A DNA stretch of 16,577 nt from an uncultured Blautia sp. (GCA_934409175.1 CAKRVX010000040.1:1-16577); one strand, 5' to 3'; positions 1 through 8,740 are shown, counted from the first letter of the stretch. The notes: generated by a model not told the origin, from the sequence alone. Numbers and translations are program-made.

Positions 1-33
1 GAGGTTTTTTACTTGAAGCTAAAGCTACTCCCT

Positions 34-62
34 CCACCTGCCGAGCAGGTGGTTTATTTTTC
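34..62 (+). terminator. Intrinsic terminator of a gene upstream of the window
   Basis: An 8-bp GC-rich perfect hairpin (34-41 pairs with 45-52, three-base loop) is followed by a T-rich tract at 53-62. The orientation fits a plus-strand transcript entering from left of the window. No coding sequence for that transcript is visible here. Confidence 0.75.
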
Positions 63-70
63 TGCCATAC

Positions 71-117
71 AAAAAAAGCTGCTGCTCCATAGATTTCCAT
101 CTATTTTGCAACAGCTT
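71..117 (-). terminator. Intrinsic terminator of the DUF4038 glycosidase gene
   Basis: Arms at 108-117 and 76-85 pair over 10 bp, with a nested 6-bp stem inside. On the minus strand the stem is followed by seven T residues (the A run at 71-77). The single imperfect pair is a U-G wobble in the minus-strand RNA but would be an A-C mismatch on the plus strand, which supports minus-strand function. It starts 33 bases after the stop of the 150-1661 gene. Confidence 0.75.
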
Positions 118-149
118 CTCTCTTTTGTCCTGAAACAGAAAAAACGGAA

Positions 150-1661
150 TTATTTTACCTCTTTCATTCTGACTGCCATATACTGGCGTGCGCCCATACG
201 GATACGGATCTTTCCTTCATAAACTTCCGGAAGTTCCTCTACAGTCATATTCCAAGTGTCGATCAGTTCCAATTTGTATCTCTTTCCTGCCGGAAGTACA
301 TAGTTTCTGTACATCGGACGGGAGAATCCATAATAGTACAGGAAATATTTCTCCCCCTCATGGAGACATACAGAATCCCAGTTTGCCTCATGATTCTCAG
401 GTGTAAGTTTCAGTGGTTCTGCGTCTTCTGGTACTTCTGCCAGAATGTCCTTCAGGAATCCGATTCTGGAAACACTCTCTCCGTAAAGTTCTCCACCATG
501 GGACCACCAGATCTGATTACCTTTTTCTACGAATGTTTCTCCGTGAGACAGATATCCGCCACGCATACAACCTTCCCAGAACCTTCTGGTTTCTTCTTCG
601 CCTGTAAGATTTCCCCAGCCGAAATCCATGTCACCTTCGTAGCCGACCTCATCTACGATAACCGGTTTTCTGTACTGATTTCTCCAGTCTGTGACCATCT
701 CTGCTGTCTTGTATACGTCCACACGCTGTACACTTACATGAGTAATCCACGGTCTGTTGTGGTCATATAACGGGATGCAGTTGTGGATAGAGCGAAGATG
801 TCCGTACGGATCATTTTCCATAACTACCTTTGCGTAAATTTCCCAGTCCTGTACAGGTTTCCATGGCATCAGATCGTATTCATTTGCCAGAGACCACCAT
901 ACATTCTTGAAATGACTTAGTCTTCTCACAACATAAGTCAGATAGAAAATATCCTGCTCTTTTTTCATTTTGCTGAAGCCCCAGCGGTCATATGGATGAA
1001 GAAGTATAATATCTGCTTCGATTCCCAGATCATCAAGCTGTCTGATTCTCTTTTCCAGATTTTCAAAGAATATATTATCAAAATGTTCCAGATCAAATCC
1101 ATCTGCTGAATTTCCGTAGAATACATATCTTTCCGGGTCTGTTGTATTGTAAGTGTAAAATTTCGGAAAAATACACATTCTGATCTTGTTAAACGGAGCC
1201 GCTGCCAGAGTCTTTAATGTTTTCTCCTGAATTTCTTCTGCCTGATTGATCCATGCATAGCAAGTAGTTCCAAACGGTTGGAAACGGGTACCATCTTCAT
1301 ATGCAAAATGGAACTCATCTTCTGTTTCATAGAAGTTTACTTCTTTTTTCGGAAGTACGTCTTTCTTCAGACATACACGACCGTGATTTCCCGGCTGTGC
1401 AGGTGTACAGGTAAATTCTCCTGCTGCACCGTTCAACTGAGAATCATTGCTATGTACCGTATAAGACCATGTACCTTCTGTCTGCGGCATGAAACGGACA
1501 GCATACTTTCCGTTTTCTTTATAGAATCCTTTGACCGTCAGTTTCTCTGTTCCGTTGCTGAAATCAGCTGTTACTTCTACATCTTTAAATGGATTCCCTG
1601 CTTCTGTGCCGGTCAGTTCCACTTCAAAAATTTTATATTTCTCAACAAAAATGCTACCCAT
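150..1661 (-). CDS. DUF5060/DUF4038/DUF5605 glycoside hydrolase (apiosidase-like fold), cytoplasmic
   Basis: This 503-residue protein has the three-part layout of a retaining TIM-barrel glycosidase group. An Ig-like DUF5060 domain covers about residues 5-85, a DUF4038 barrel about 115-410 and a DUF5605 beta domain about 420-500. The likely acid/base is E261 in the WWSLANEYD motif at the end of beta-strand 4. The likely nucleophile is E338 in PVIVDEVGYEGD. DUF4038 includes the GH140 apiosidases, but this subgroup has no substrate I can name. There is no signal peptide, so it should act on imported oligosaccharides or glycosides in the cytoplasm. The ATG at 1661 follows an AAGGA-like site about 11 bases upstream. 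It is last in the sugar locus, behind a 387-base spacer, so it probably has its own promoter. The family call is firm; the substrate is not. Confidence 0.88.
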   Translation of the reverse strand: MGSIFVEKYKIFEVELTGTEAGNPFKDVEVTADFSNGTEKLTVKGFYKENGKYAVRFMPQTEGTWSYTVHSNDSQLNGAAGEFTCTPAQPGNHGRVCLKKDVLPKKEVNFYETEDEFHFAYEDGTRFQPFGTTCYAWINQAEEIQEKTLKTLAAAPFNKIRMCIFPKFYTYNTTDPERYVFYGNSADGFDLEHFDNIFFENLEKRIRQLDDLGIEADIILLHPYDRWGFSKMKKEQDIFYLTYVVRRLSHFKNVWWSLANEYDLMPWKPVQDWEIYAKVVMENDPYGHLRSIHNCIPLYDHNRPWITHVSVQRVDVYKTAEMVTDWRNQYRKPVIVDEVGYEGDMDFGWGNLTGEEETRRFWEGCMRGGYLSHGETFVEKGNQIWWSHGGELYGESVSRIGFLKDILAEVPEDAEPLKLTPENHEANWDSVCLHEGEKYFLYYYGFSRPMYRNYVLPAGKRYKLELIDTWNMTVEELPEVYEGKIRIRMGARQYMAVRMKEVK

Positions 1662-1730
1662 TATTCTTCTTTTCCTTTCTGACTTTCATCCTATTACATT
1701 ATCTGTTTCTTTATTTTAACCGAATCAAGT

Positions 1731-1858
1731 AAGTCCCCTGCTTCAATTGCGAATATCCGCTTGACCCAAATCGCCCCGTGAAGCAGACACTTTATCCACC
1801 TAACTACGTTCAGGCTCACTGCCAGTTGCTTTTGACGGCAGTTGAAGCAGGAGCCTGA
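1731..1858 (-). ncRNA. Structured RNA candidate, IS605 right-end / TnpB omega-RNA-like
   Basis: Read on the minus strand, 1858-1810 folds into an 8-bp stem (1851-1858 with 1810-1817) stacked through a one-sided 8-base bulge on a 6-bp stem (1837-1842 with 1818-1823). The 3' half forms a second hairpin, with TGAAGCA at 1739-1745 pairing with TGCTTCA at 1779-1785 and flanking AAGT/ACTT pairs. The same 3' strand (1737-1746) is also perfectly complementary over 10 bases to 1842-1851, which covers the bulge, so a pseudoknot or alternative fold is possible. From memory, this arrangement and the GAAGCAGGGGACTT end resemble right ends of IS200/IS605 elements, which encode TnpB guide RNAs. No tnpA or tnpB lies in the window. 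The alternative is a cis-acting 5' leader of the glycosidase gene that starts 70 bases downstream. The structure is seen in the sequence; the identity is inferred. The rest of the 1662-2048 spacer holds one inverted repeat and no open frame worth calling. Confidence 0.5.
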
Positions 1859-1948
1859 TTTCATGTTGTTTTTTATTATTTTGCTCCGTTTTCCAGTTCT
1901 TCTACAATTGTTCCGTTTTGCACATTTTAATCATAAAACCGTGTCATT

Positions 1949-1968
1949 TTTAAACACCAAAGTTTAAA
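1949..1968. promoter_or_regulatory. Possible operator: TTTAAAC inverted repeat
   Basis: TTTAAAC at 1949-1955 and GTTTAAA at 1962-1968 form a perfect 7-bp inverted repeat around a 6-base spacer, in the spacer upstream of the DUF4038 gene. TTTAAAC also occurs twice, 9 bases apart, at 3105-3111 and 3114-3120, upstream of the LacI-family gene. A shared regulator site is possible, but the region is AT-rich and the usual central CG of LacI operators is absent. Confidence 0.25.
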
Positions 1969-2048
1969 TCCAGATTTTTCCGGTTTTCGTGTTACATACT
2001 TTTCTTATAAATCACTGTCGGCTGAGCATAAATTTTAATCTTTGCCAT

Positions 2049-3019
2049 CTATGGATTTCGGATCTCGATGTCCAGAAGTTCCATTGCCATGACCGCACGA
2101 TCCGCATGAGGGATCTTAATCTGGGTCAGTGGAATGTCTGCCATAATATATTCCGGAATCTCATCGATTCCTGCCAGTTTCACATCTTCCGGGACACGTA
2201 TTCCACGTCTGCGAAGTGCAGTCAATACACCAATGGAAATCTGATAGTTTTCGAAGATAAATGCCTCCGGCAGGGGATGGCTGTCCATCCATTCTGACAT
2301 ACGGTCTGTAATCTCAGGAATGGTATTTCCAAGTTCTACAATATCACTTCTGATTGGCCTATGGTCATTTGCGATCAGGGCATTTCGGAATGCCTCTCTT
2401 CTTTTGCGGAAGTTGTAGATTTCCTTTCCTGTCCCCAGATATTTGATGTCTGCAGCTCCTGCTTTCTCAAGAAGCCTCAGAGCTTCCTGTACTGCACCTG
2501 CGTTATCAATACACACGCTGCTGTATTTGCCCTCCGGCATTTCGCAGTCATAGATTACGATAGGCTTGTTGATCCTGTCCAGAATCTTAAAGTCCTCTCC
2601 CGCCATCTCTGTTCCAAATAAGATCACGCCTGCGATCAGCGGCATATTACACTCTGCAACTACCGCACTGATTTCTTCCTCTGTATCGTTCATATAAGTC
2701 AGGCTATAAATGTAATGCATCTTTTTTGCCTGTGCATCAAAGGTGTCAAAACCTCAGACCATAAGTCCAGTTCCGGGTCACATACTACTTTCTTTCTGTG
2801 GTTCATGATCACTACTTTGATCATTCTGTCTGCAGAACCTGCTCTGTGTTCCGGCTGCATCTGCGGCAATTTATTTCCGTTCTTTTCCAGCATTTCCATA
2901 CATTCCAGAACTTTTCTGCGGGTTTCCTCGTTCACACCCGGCTTGCCATTTACCGCCAGGGAAACCGTTGCCTTGGATACTCCCAGATATCTGGCAACAT
3001 CTACCATTTTTACACCCAT
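2049..3019 (-). pseudogene. LacI-family transcriptional regulator, frameshifted
   Basis: Two overlapping minus-strand frames together make one LacI-type regulator of normal length, about 325 residues. The first (3019 to 2699) has the N-terminal helix-turn-helix (MVDVARYLGVSKATVSLAVNG) and the start of the ligand domain, then ends early. The second (in frame from before 2720 to the stop at 2049) carries the rest of the periplasmic-binding-like sensor, including GVILFG, the YDCEMP strand and the PEDVKLAGIDEIPEYI motif. The break is at a run of six A in the mRNA (2722-2727). A seventh A would rejoin the frames. The ATG at 3019 has a GGAGG site about 10 bases upstream. An intact copy would repress sugar genes such as the ABC operon or the DUF4038 hydrolase. 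The cause may be a real mutation, a sequencing error or slippage; the gene is probably inactive as read. Confidence 0.8.
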
Positions 3020-3142
3020 ATTTGAAAATCCTCCATTTATACTGTTAACTTTCCCGTTTATTTTCTTATTGATAATTTTATTCTTTAAATTTTATATCCT
3101 TATATTTAAACATTTTAAACTTTAAAAAAGGTTTCGTCAACT

Positions 3143-3186
3143 AAAAAGAGACCATCGCATCCGTAACTTGCTTTTGCGATAGTCTC
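3143..3186 (-). terminator. Intrinsic terminator downstream of the sugar ABC operon
   Basis: Arms 3175-3186 and 3148-3159 form a 12-bp stem on the minus strand, followed by five T (the A run 3143-3147). One pair is a U-G wobble only if transcribed from the minus strand. It closes the ABC operon ahead of the LacI-family gene. The stem closely resembles the terminator at 7891-7933. Confidence 0.75.
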
Positions 3187-3215
3187 TCTTAATAAATTTG
3201 GAGAAATATTATATC

Positions 3216-3286
3216 TAATACCAGCACCGATTTGATACCGGTATTATTTCATATATTAAACTTTCAGAGGTAAAAGAAATTTTACC
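3216..3286 (-). other. Two extra hairpins in the 3' untranslated region of the ABC operon
   Basis: Between the permease stop and the terminator there are two further inverted repeats. GGTAAAA at 3269-3275 pairs with TTTTACC at 3280-3286, and TAATACC at 3216-3222 pairs with GGTATTA at 3240-3246. Neither has a T tract. They could stabilise the mRNA 3' end. No open frame is supported between 3187 and 3313. Confidence 0.4.
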
Positions 3287-3313
3287 CTCAATGTCATATG
3301 TATTAATCAATTC

Positions 3314-4366
3314 TTATTTATTTTCATTCCGTGCCTGAAGTGCCATCTTTGCCTGCAGATTTCTCTGTACCTGATCAATGATTACTGCGATAATGATCAC
3401 CAGGCCTCTGATTACTTTCTGCCAGAACTCTGTAACACCGCACATGGTCATACCATCATTGATCACACCGATTACGAATGCACCGATGATAGTACCTCCA
3501 ATGCTTCCAACACCACCTGCCATAGATGTTCCGCCGAGTACGGACGCTGCGATAGCGTTCATTTCCCAGGACTCACCTGTCTTAGGTGTTGCAGATACAA
3601 GCTGGGAAGTTGCGATGATACCTACGATTGCTGAGCAGAAACCGGAGAAAGCATAAACCCAGATTTTTACTTTGTCTACTTTTACGCCTGAAAGCTTTGC
3701 AGCTTTTTCATTACCACCAATAGAGAGTACGTGCCATCCAAACGGTGTTTTCTTCAGGATCACACCTGCGATCACTGCGATTACCGCAAGGATCAGTACA
3801 CCACATGGAATTGCTGTTCCGCCAAGGTTACGGCCAAATACTTCGAATCCTATATTTCCAAGACCTTTGCTTCCTGCAAGGTTTGAGAATGTAGCACCGT
3901 TGGAACGGATATTTGCAAAGCCTCTCCAGATATACATGGTACCAAGTGTTGCGATAAACGGAGCTACTTTAAACTTGGTAATGATCACACCGTTGAGCAT
4001 ACCCATCAGAGCACCAAGGATTGCTGTGATGATTACGATCATCGGTACGCTGAAATATAAGGTTACGCCAAATGGTTTCAGGGTAAGACCTTCCTGGATC
4101 AGGCCTCCGGCGATCATGCCTGCAAATCCTGCGATAGAACCTACAGACAGGTCAATACCGCCTGTGATGATTACATATGTCATACCAATGGCAAGGATTC
4201 CGTAAAGAGCCACATGCTTGGCTACTGTAAGGAGTGCTCCTGCACTTAAGAAGTTATCTGCTGTAATTCCAAAGAAGATCATCAAAATGATCAGTACGAT
4301 GAATGTACGTCCTTTTAAAAGGGTCATCATCATTTTATTATTCTGTGAAGTATTTTTCGCTGCCAT
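3314..4366 (-). CDS. rbsC: Sugar ABC transporter permease, ribose/CUT2 (RbsC) family
   Basis: A 350-residue polytopic membrane protein of the BPD_transp_2 family. The family signature GGIDLSVGS sits at residues 69-77, and hydrophobic spans run throughout (first about 20-36). The later segments LSGVKVDKVKIWVYAFSG and SVLGGTSMAGGVGS, typical of RbsC-like permeases, are present. Length matches the usual 320-350. It forms the transmembrane channel, probably as a homodimer, with the ATPase and binding protein encoded just upstream. The ATG at 4366 lies three bases after the ATPase stop, and its AGGAG site is inside the end of that gene, so the two are probably translationally coupled. The gene symbol denotes the family; the transported sugar is unknown because no kinase or RbsD is nearby. 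Confidence 0.92.
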   Translation of the reverse strand: MAAKNTSQNNKMMMTLLKGRTFIVLIILMIFFGITADNFLSAGALLTVAKHVALYGILAIGMTYVIITGGIDLSVGSIAGFAGMIAGGLIQEGLTLKPFGVTLYFSVPMIVIITAILGALMGMLNGVIITKFKVAPFIATLGTMYIWRGFANIRSNGATFSNLAGSKGLGNIGFEVFGRNLGGTAIPCGVLILAVIAVIAGVILKKTPFGWHVLSIGGNEKAAKLSGVKVDKVKIWVYAFSGFCSAIVGIIATSQLVSATPKTGESWEMNAIAASVLGGTSMAGGVGSIGGTIIGAFVIGVINDGMTMCGVTEFWQKVIRGLVIIIAVIIDQVQRNLQAKMALQARNENK

Positions 4367-4369
4367 AAT

Positions 4370-5929
4370 TTAACTCTCCTTTTTCTCATCTTTATGATGG
4401 CCCTTGTAAGAAGCCAGCACCAGTGTATCCTGCTGGATCTCATCACCCATAAATTCTCCTGTTTTCAGACCGTTTGACAATACCAGTATCCTGTCTGAAA
4501 TTGCTACTATTTCCTGAAGCTCAGAAGAAATCACAATGATGGAAAGTCCCTGCTGGGCATATTTATTAATGATTTCAAAAACCTCTGTCTTCGCTCCGAT
4601 ATCGATTCCTCGGCTTGGTTCATCCATCAGAAGAATCTTCGGTTCTGTCAGCAGACCTTTTCCAATTACCACCTTCTGCTGATTACCGCCGGATAATGAC
4701 AAGATTGGAAGATGTTTGTCCGCCACCTTGATCTGAATATCTTTAATCTGTTCGTCTACTTTCCTACCCTCAAGACCGCTGTCAAGGAACGGACCTTTCT
4801 TATACCGCTTCATTGCGGAAAGAGAACAATTCTTTTCGATATCCAGTGTCTGGATCAATCCCTGTGCCTGTCTGTCCTCAGGAATCAGGGCAAACCCACG
4901 GTCAATCTGTTGGGAAATAGATTTGATCTCCAGTTTCTTTCCCTCCAGATAAACCTCGCCTGTATGCTCCGGATGAAGTCCCATCAGACATTCAAATACT
5001 TCGCTTCGTCCTGCACCCATCAGTCCGTAGATTCCCAGAACCTCTCCCTGCTTCAGTTCAAAGTTCAAGTGATCCACCAGATATCCGCCGCCCGGTTTCG
5101 GCAGGCAGAGATTTTTAACCTCAAGTACATTTGGAACTTTATGCCAGTCTACTGTTCTGCTTCTCTTCGGATAATCCTTCGCACCACCAGTCATTTGATG
5201 TACGATCCACGGAACATCAATGTCTTTTACTTCTGCATCTGTGACGTACTTTCCATCTCGGAGGATTGTGATATGGTCTCCGATCTCCATAATTTCTTCC
5301 AGACGATGAGAAATATAAACAATGGAAATTCCCTGTGCAGTCAGTTCTCTCATAATCTTAAACAGTACCTGAACCTCCTGCTGGCTCAGAGAAGAAGTCG
5401 GCTCATCCATGATCAGCACTTTCAAATTATCTTCAACCAGATTTCTGGCAATCTCGATCATCTGCTGTTGTCCTACTCGAAGCTCACCTACTTTTGCATT
5501 GAGATCAAGTGGATGTTCCAGCCTTTCCAGAACTTTTCTGGCACCCTCCATGTGTTCTTTATCATTAAGGATCATGCGGCCTTTTGTTTTTTCCTTGTTC
5601 ATATAAATGTTCTGATATACATTCATATTCGGGAAAAGGCTTAGTTCCTGATGGATAATTCCGATTCCGTGTTTTCTGGCATCTGTAGTATTCTTGAAAA
5701 ATACTTCCTGATCGCCGATATACATCTTCCCTTCATCCGGATGTTCGATTCCTGCGATCATTTTCATCAGTGTAGATTTACCTGCACCGTTCTCACCGAT
5801 CAGAACATTTACCTTTCCTTTCAGCAGGTCAAAAGATACCTGATCCAGGGCTTTGGTGCCGGGATAAATCTTGCTTATCTTCTCTGCGTGGAGAAATACA
5901 TTCTCTTTGCATCTATATGTTTCGCCCAT
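4370..5929 (-). CDS. rbsA: Sugar ABC transporter ATP-binding protein, two-domain RbsA/MglA type
   Basis: A 519-residue ATPase with two fused nucleotide-binding domains, the normal layout and length for RbsA/MglA/XylG proteins. Domain 1 has Walker A GENGAGKST (45-53), signature LRVGQQQ (150-156) and Walker B VLIMDEP (171-177). Domain 2 has a degenerate Walker A, GLMGAGRS (302-309), signature LSGGNQQ (412-418) and Walker B ILLMDEP (432-438). The degenerate second P-loop is normal for this family. It drives monosaccharide import through the permease encoded next. The ATG at 5929 has an AAGGAG site at a good distance. The gene follows the DUF2291 lipoprotein gene by 33 bases in one operon. The long plus-strand frame opposite it (4712-5644) is a shadow. 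Confidence 0.94.
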   Translation of the reverse strand: MGETYRCKENVFLHAEKISKIYPGTKALDQVSFDLLKGKVNVLIGENGAGKSTLMKMIAGIEHPDEGKMYIGDQEVFFKNTTDARKHGIGIIHQELSLFPNMNVYQNIYMNKEKTKGRMILNDKEHMEGARKVLERLEHPLDLNAKVGELRVGQQQMIEIARNLVEDNLKVLIMDEPTSSLSQQEVQVLFKIMRELTAQGISIVYISHRLEEIMEIGDHITILRDGKYVTDAEVKDIDVPWIVHQMTGGAKDYPKRSRTVDWHKVPNVLEVKNLCLPKPGGGYLVDHLNFELKQGEVLGIYGLMGAGRSEVFECLMGLHPEHTGEVYLEGKKLEIKSISQQIDRGFALIPEDRQAQGLIQTLDIEKNCSLSAMKRYKKGPFLDSGLEGRKVDEQIKDIQIKVADKHLPILSLSGGNQQKVVIGKGLLTEPKILLMDEPSRGIDIGAKTEVFEIINKYAQQGLSIIVISSELQEIVAISDRILVLSNGLKTGEFMGDEIQQDTLVLASYKGHHKDEKKES

Positions 5930-5962
5930 AATTAACGTCTCCTTTTAGGTTCCCTGAATTTC

Positions 5963-6613
5963 TTATTCTGCTTCCAGTGAAATTGGAGTGATCAGCACAT
6001 CTGTATTCTCTGTAGATACTGTAAATGCTCCGGTAAATATGATCTTCTTTCCTTCAAGAGAGGACGGATCTGCCGGCTGTACCACATTCGCGTCAATTCG
6101 TTCGTTAATACTTCTGGAAACTGCTGCCCATTCTTCCTGGTTCTTGTAATCACCGTATTTGATGAAATCCAGTGAATCTCGGATAGAGGATCCTTTGTAA
6201 ACAGGTCCTACCTGGATCTTGATTTCTTCATTTCCGTCATATCCGTCCAGTTTCACCAGGATATATCCTGCACGGGACTCTGTATCTACTTCTTCTACTG
6301 TTCCGGTTCCTTTTACTACATAATTTAACTGTCCGGAATCTACCATTGTAAATTTGCCGTATTTCTCTCCAAGAGATTTCAGATCTCCGTTTGCTTCTGT
6401 CAGAAGATCTTTTAAATCTACTGCTTTCTCATTCAGTTCAGGAACTGCTTTGCTTTCCCAGAATTCCTCTACATCAGAGTCTGCATCAAAGGCAACTTCT
6501 CCTGTATATTTTCCTTCTTCTCCGATCTTGATCACTTTTACCACACCGCATCCGGTCATCATGGACGCCGCAACTGTCAGAGCCAGAGTCACTGCTAAAA
6601 CACGCTTTTTCAT
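5963..6613 (-). CDS. DUF2291 lipoprotein, accessory to the sugar ABC transporter
   Basis: A 216-residue exported protein. The N-terminus is a classic lipoprotein signal: KKR, a hydrophobic stretch, then MTGC with the lipidated cysteine at residue 22. The mature part begins KVIKIGEEGKYTGEVAFD, characteristic of DUF2291, whose members are regularly encoded beside RbsABC-type transporters. The biochemical role of the family is not known to me; an accessory role at the binding-protein/permease interface on the outer membrane face is an inference from context. It starts at 6613 with an AAAGGAG site and lies 12 bases after the binding-protein stop, whose end overlaps this ribosome binding site. Tight spacing places it in the same operon. 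Confidence 0.85.
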   Translation of the reverse strand: MKKRVLAVTLALTVAASMMTGCGVVKVIKIGEEGKYTGEVAFDADSDVEEFWESKAVPELNEKAVDLKDLLTEANGDLKSLGEKYGKFTMVDSGQLNYVVKGTGTVEEVDTESRAGYILVKLDGYDGNEEIKIQVGPVYKGSSIRDSLDFIKYGDYKNQEEWAAVSRSINERIDANVVQPADPSSLEGKKIIFTGAFTVSTENTDVLITPISLEAE

Positions 6614-6625
6614 AATGGTTCTCCT

Positions 6626-7696
<1,071 letters not shown>

Positions 7697-7824
7697 TATA
7701 ATTATTTATATTGTTTTGGTTTTGTTTTGTATTTTGTTTATTTAGTATGGTTTTTATTACTATTTTTTGTATATATTGTATATTAAAATTAAATTTTTTA
7801 ATCATTCATACTTTCTCCCATAAA

Positions 7825-7860
7825 ACATTTATATGAACATTTATGTGAATTTTTATGTCA
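7825..7860. repeat. Three imperfect 12-base direct repeats upstream of the ABC operon
   Basis: Positions 7825-7836, 7837-7848 and 7849-7860 read ACATTTATATGA, ACATTTATGTGA and ATTTTTATGTCA. They lie about 130 bases upstream of the operon's -35 element and between it and the AraC-type gene. AraC-family proteins commonly bind direct repeats, so this could be an operator array; that is inference. Confidence 0.4.
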
Positions 7861-7890
7861 TTGAAACATTACGGAGTGATTTTATATAAC

Positions 7891-7933
7891 AAAAAATAAA
7901 AAGAACCATTGCCTTAATTTGCAATAGTCCTTT
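7891..7933 (-). terminator. Intrinsic terminator of the AraC-type regulator gene
   Basis: Arms 7921-7933 and 7900-7912 pair on the minus strand over 13 positions with two wobbles, and are followed by a T-rich run (plus-strand A run 7891-7902). It lies 46 bases beyond the regulator stop. It shares the ACTATYGCAA left arm and the same wobble position with the terminator at 3143-3186. The remaining spacer 7616-7978 holds the promoter and direct repeats only. Confidence 0.7.
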
Positions 7934-7978
7934 TCCGTAGATTTTTTAACTGTATGTCCATAACCCAAAATATCATTA

Positions 7979-8740
7979 TTATTTCCAGTTCTGAACTTTG
8001 TATTTTCTATATTTCGCAGGTGTAGTCCCTGTATATTTTTTGAATATCTTTATAAAATAACTCTGTGTAGAAAAACAAAGATACTCACTGATCTGCGCCG
8101 CTGTATAATCTGAGTATGTCAGCATATTACAGGCAGCTTCTATCCGTTCTTTCTGGATATAGTCAACTAAAAACATTCCTGTTTCTTCTTTAAACAGTCT
8201 GGAAAGGTAACTCGGGCTGATTCCTGCTGCCGTCGCGGTCTCTTCCAGTGTAATGGGCGCATGCAGGTGAAGATGGATATATTTTACTGCCGCCTCGATC
8301 GTTCTGCTGTAATTTCGCATCCCATATTTCTGTACTTCTTCTGCAAACCGCATTGCTGCTTTTTGCGACAGTTTTTCTATCGAATACTTATTTGTGCATT
8401 CTTCCACAGTCTGAATATAGCCATCACTTAAAGCATATGCCGTTTCTTCCGGCACTCCGCCTTCAATTGCAGCTCTCGTAAACAGAGTAATTCCTGCGAT
8501 AAACATATTCTTGCTGTTTCGCAGCTCATTTCTGGACAGAACTCCCGGGGTTCCATCCGGTGTTTTCTGGAAGATAGACAGAATTCTGTCCGTCTGACCA
8601 TTTTTAATCGCGTCGTACTGCAGACGTTCGCTGGCATAGGATGCATGTCTCTGAAGATTTTCCCTTCTCTCAAATAAGGTATCCATGCTTCGGTTCTCTG
8701 CTATTTTTTCTTCCTGATGATTATCGTTAATATTCTTCAT
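7979..8740 (-). CDS. AraC-family transcriptional regulator
   Basis: A 253-residue protein whose last 100 residues (about 150-250) form the two-helix-turn-helix AraC/XylS DNA-binding domain. Helix 1 is in ITLEETATAAGISPSYLSRLFKEETG. The second carries AAQISEYLCFSTQSYFIKIFKKYTGTTPAKYRK. The N-terminal part lacks an obvious cupin sensor. It contains the helical SRNELRNSKN segment that I recall from larger AraC-type regulators in this bacterial group, so the sensor looks shortened relative to the roughly 280-400-residue members. It is divergent from the GH3 gene with a 184-base shared regulatory region and sits just upstream of the ABC operon, so it is a likely activator of one or both. The start at 8740 has only a weak AAAGGG site; an internal start at residue 19 (MDTLFERR) is possible. 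Confidence 0.88.
   Translation of the reverse strand: MKNINDNHQEEKIAENRSMDTLFERRENLQRHASYASERLQYDAIKNGQTDRILSIFQKTPDGTPGVLSRNELRNSKNMFIAGITLFTRAAIEGGVPEETAYALSDGYIQTVEECTNKYSIEKLSQKAAMRFAEEVQKYGMRNYSRTIEAAVKYIHLHLHAPITLEETATAAGISPSYLSRLFKEETGMFLVDYIQKERIEAACNMLTYSDYTAAQISEYLCFSTQSYFIKIFKKYTGTTPAKYRKYKVQNWK

Noticed and set aside
1..62. Small plus-strand open frame starting at 13
   Set aside because: It reads through a clear terminator hairpin and then opposite the DUF4038 gene; there is no ribosome binding site or homology.
3672..4205. 177-residue plus-strand frame
   Set aside because: It is antisense to the permease gene. The proline- and isoleucine-rich translation is a reverse-strand artefact of a membrane protein gene.
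4712..5644. 310-residue open frame on the plus strand
   Set aside because: It lies wholly opposite the ATPase gene, which has all ABC motifs. Its translation shows no recognisable domain and it has no ribosome binding site.
7711..7740. TTTTG-rich repeat as a microsatellite or CRISPR-like element
   Set aside because: The units are irregular, with no spacers or constant repeat. It looks like AT-rich upstream promoter DNA.
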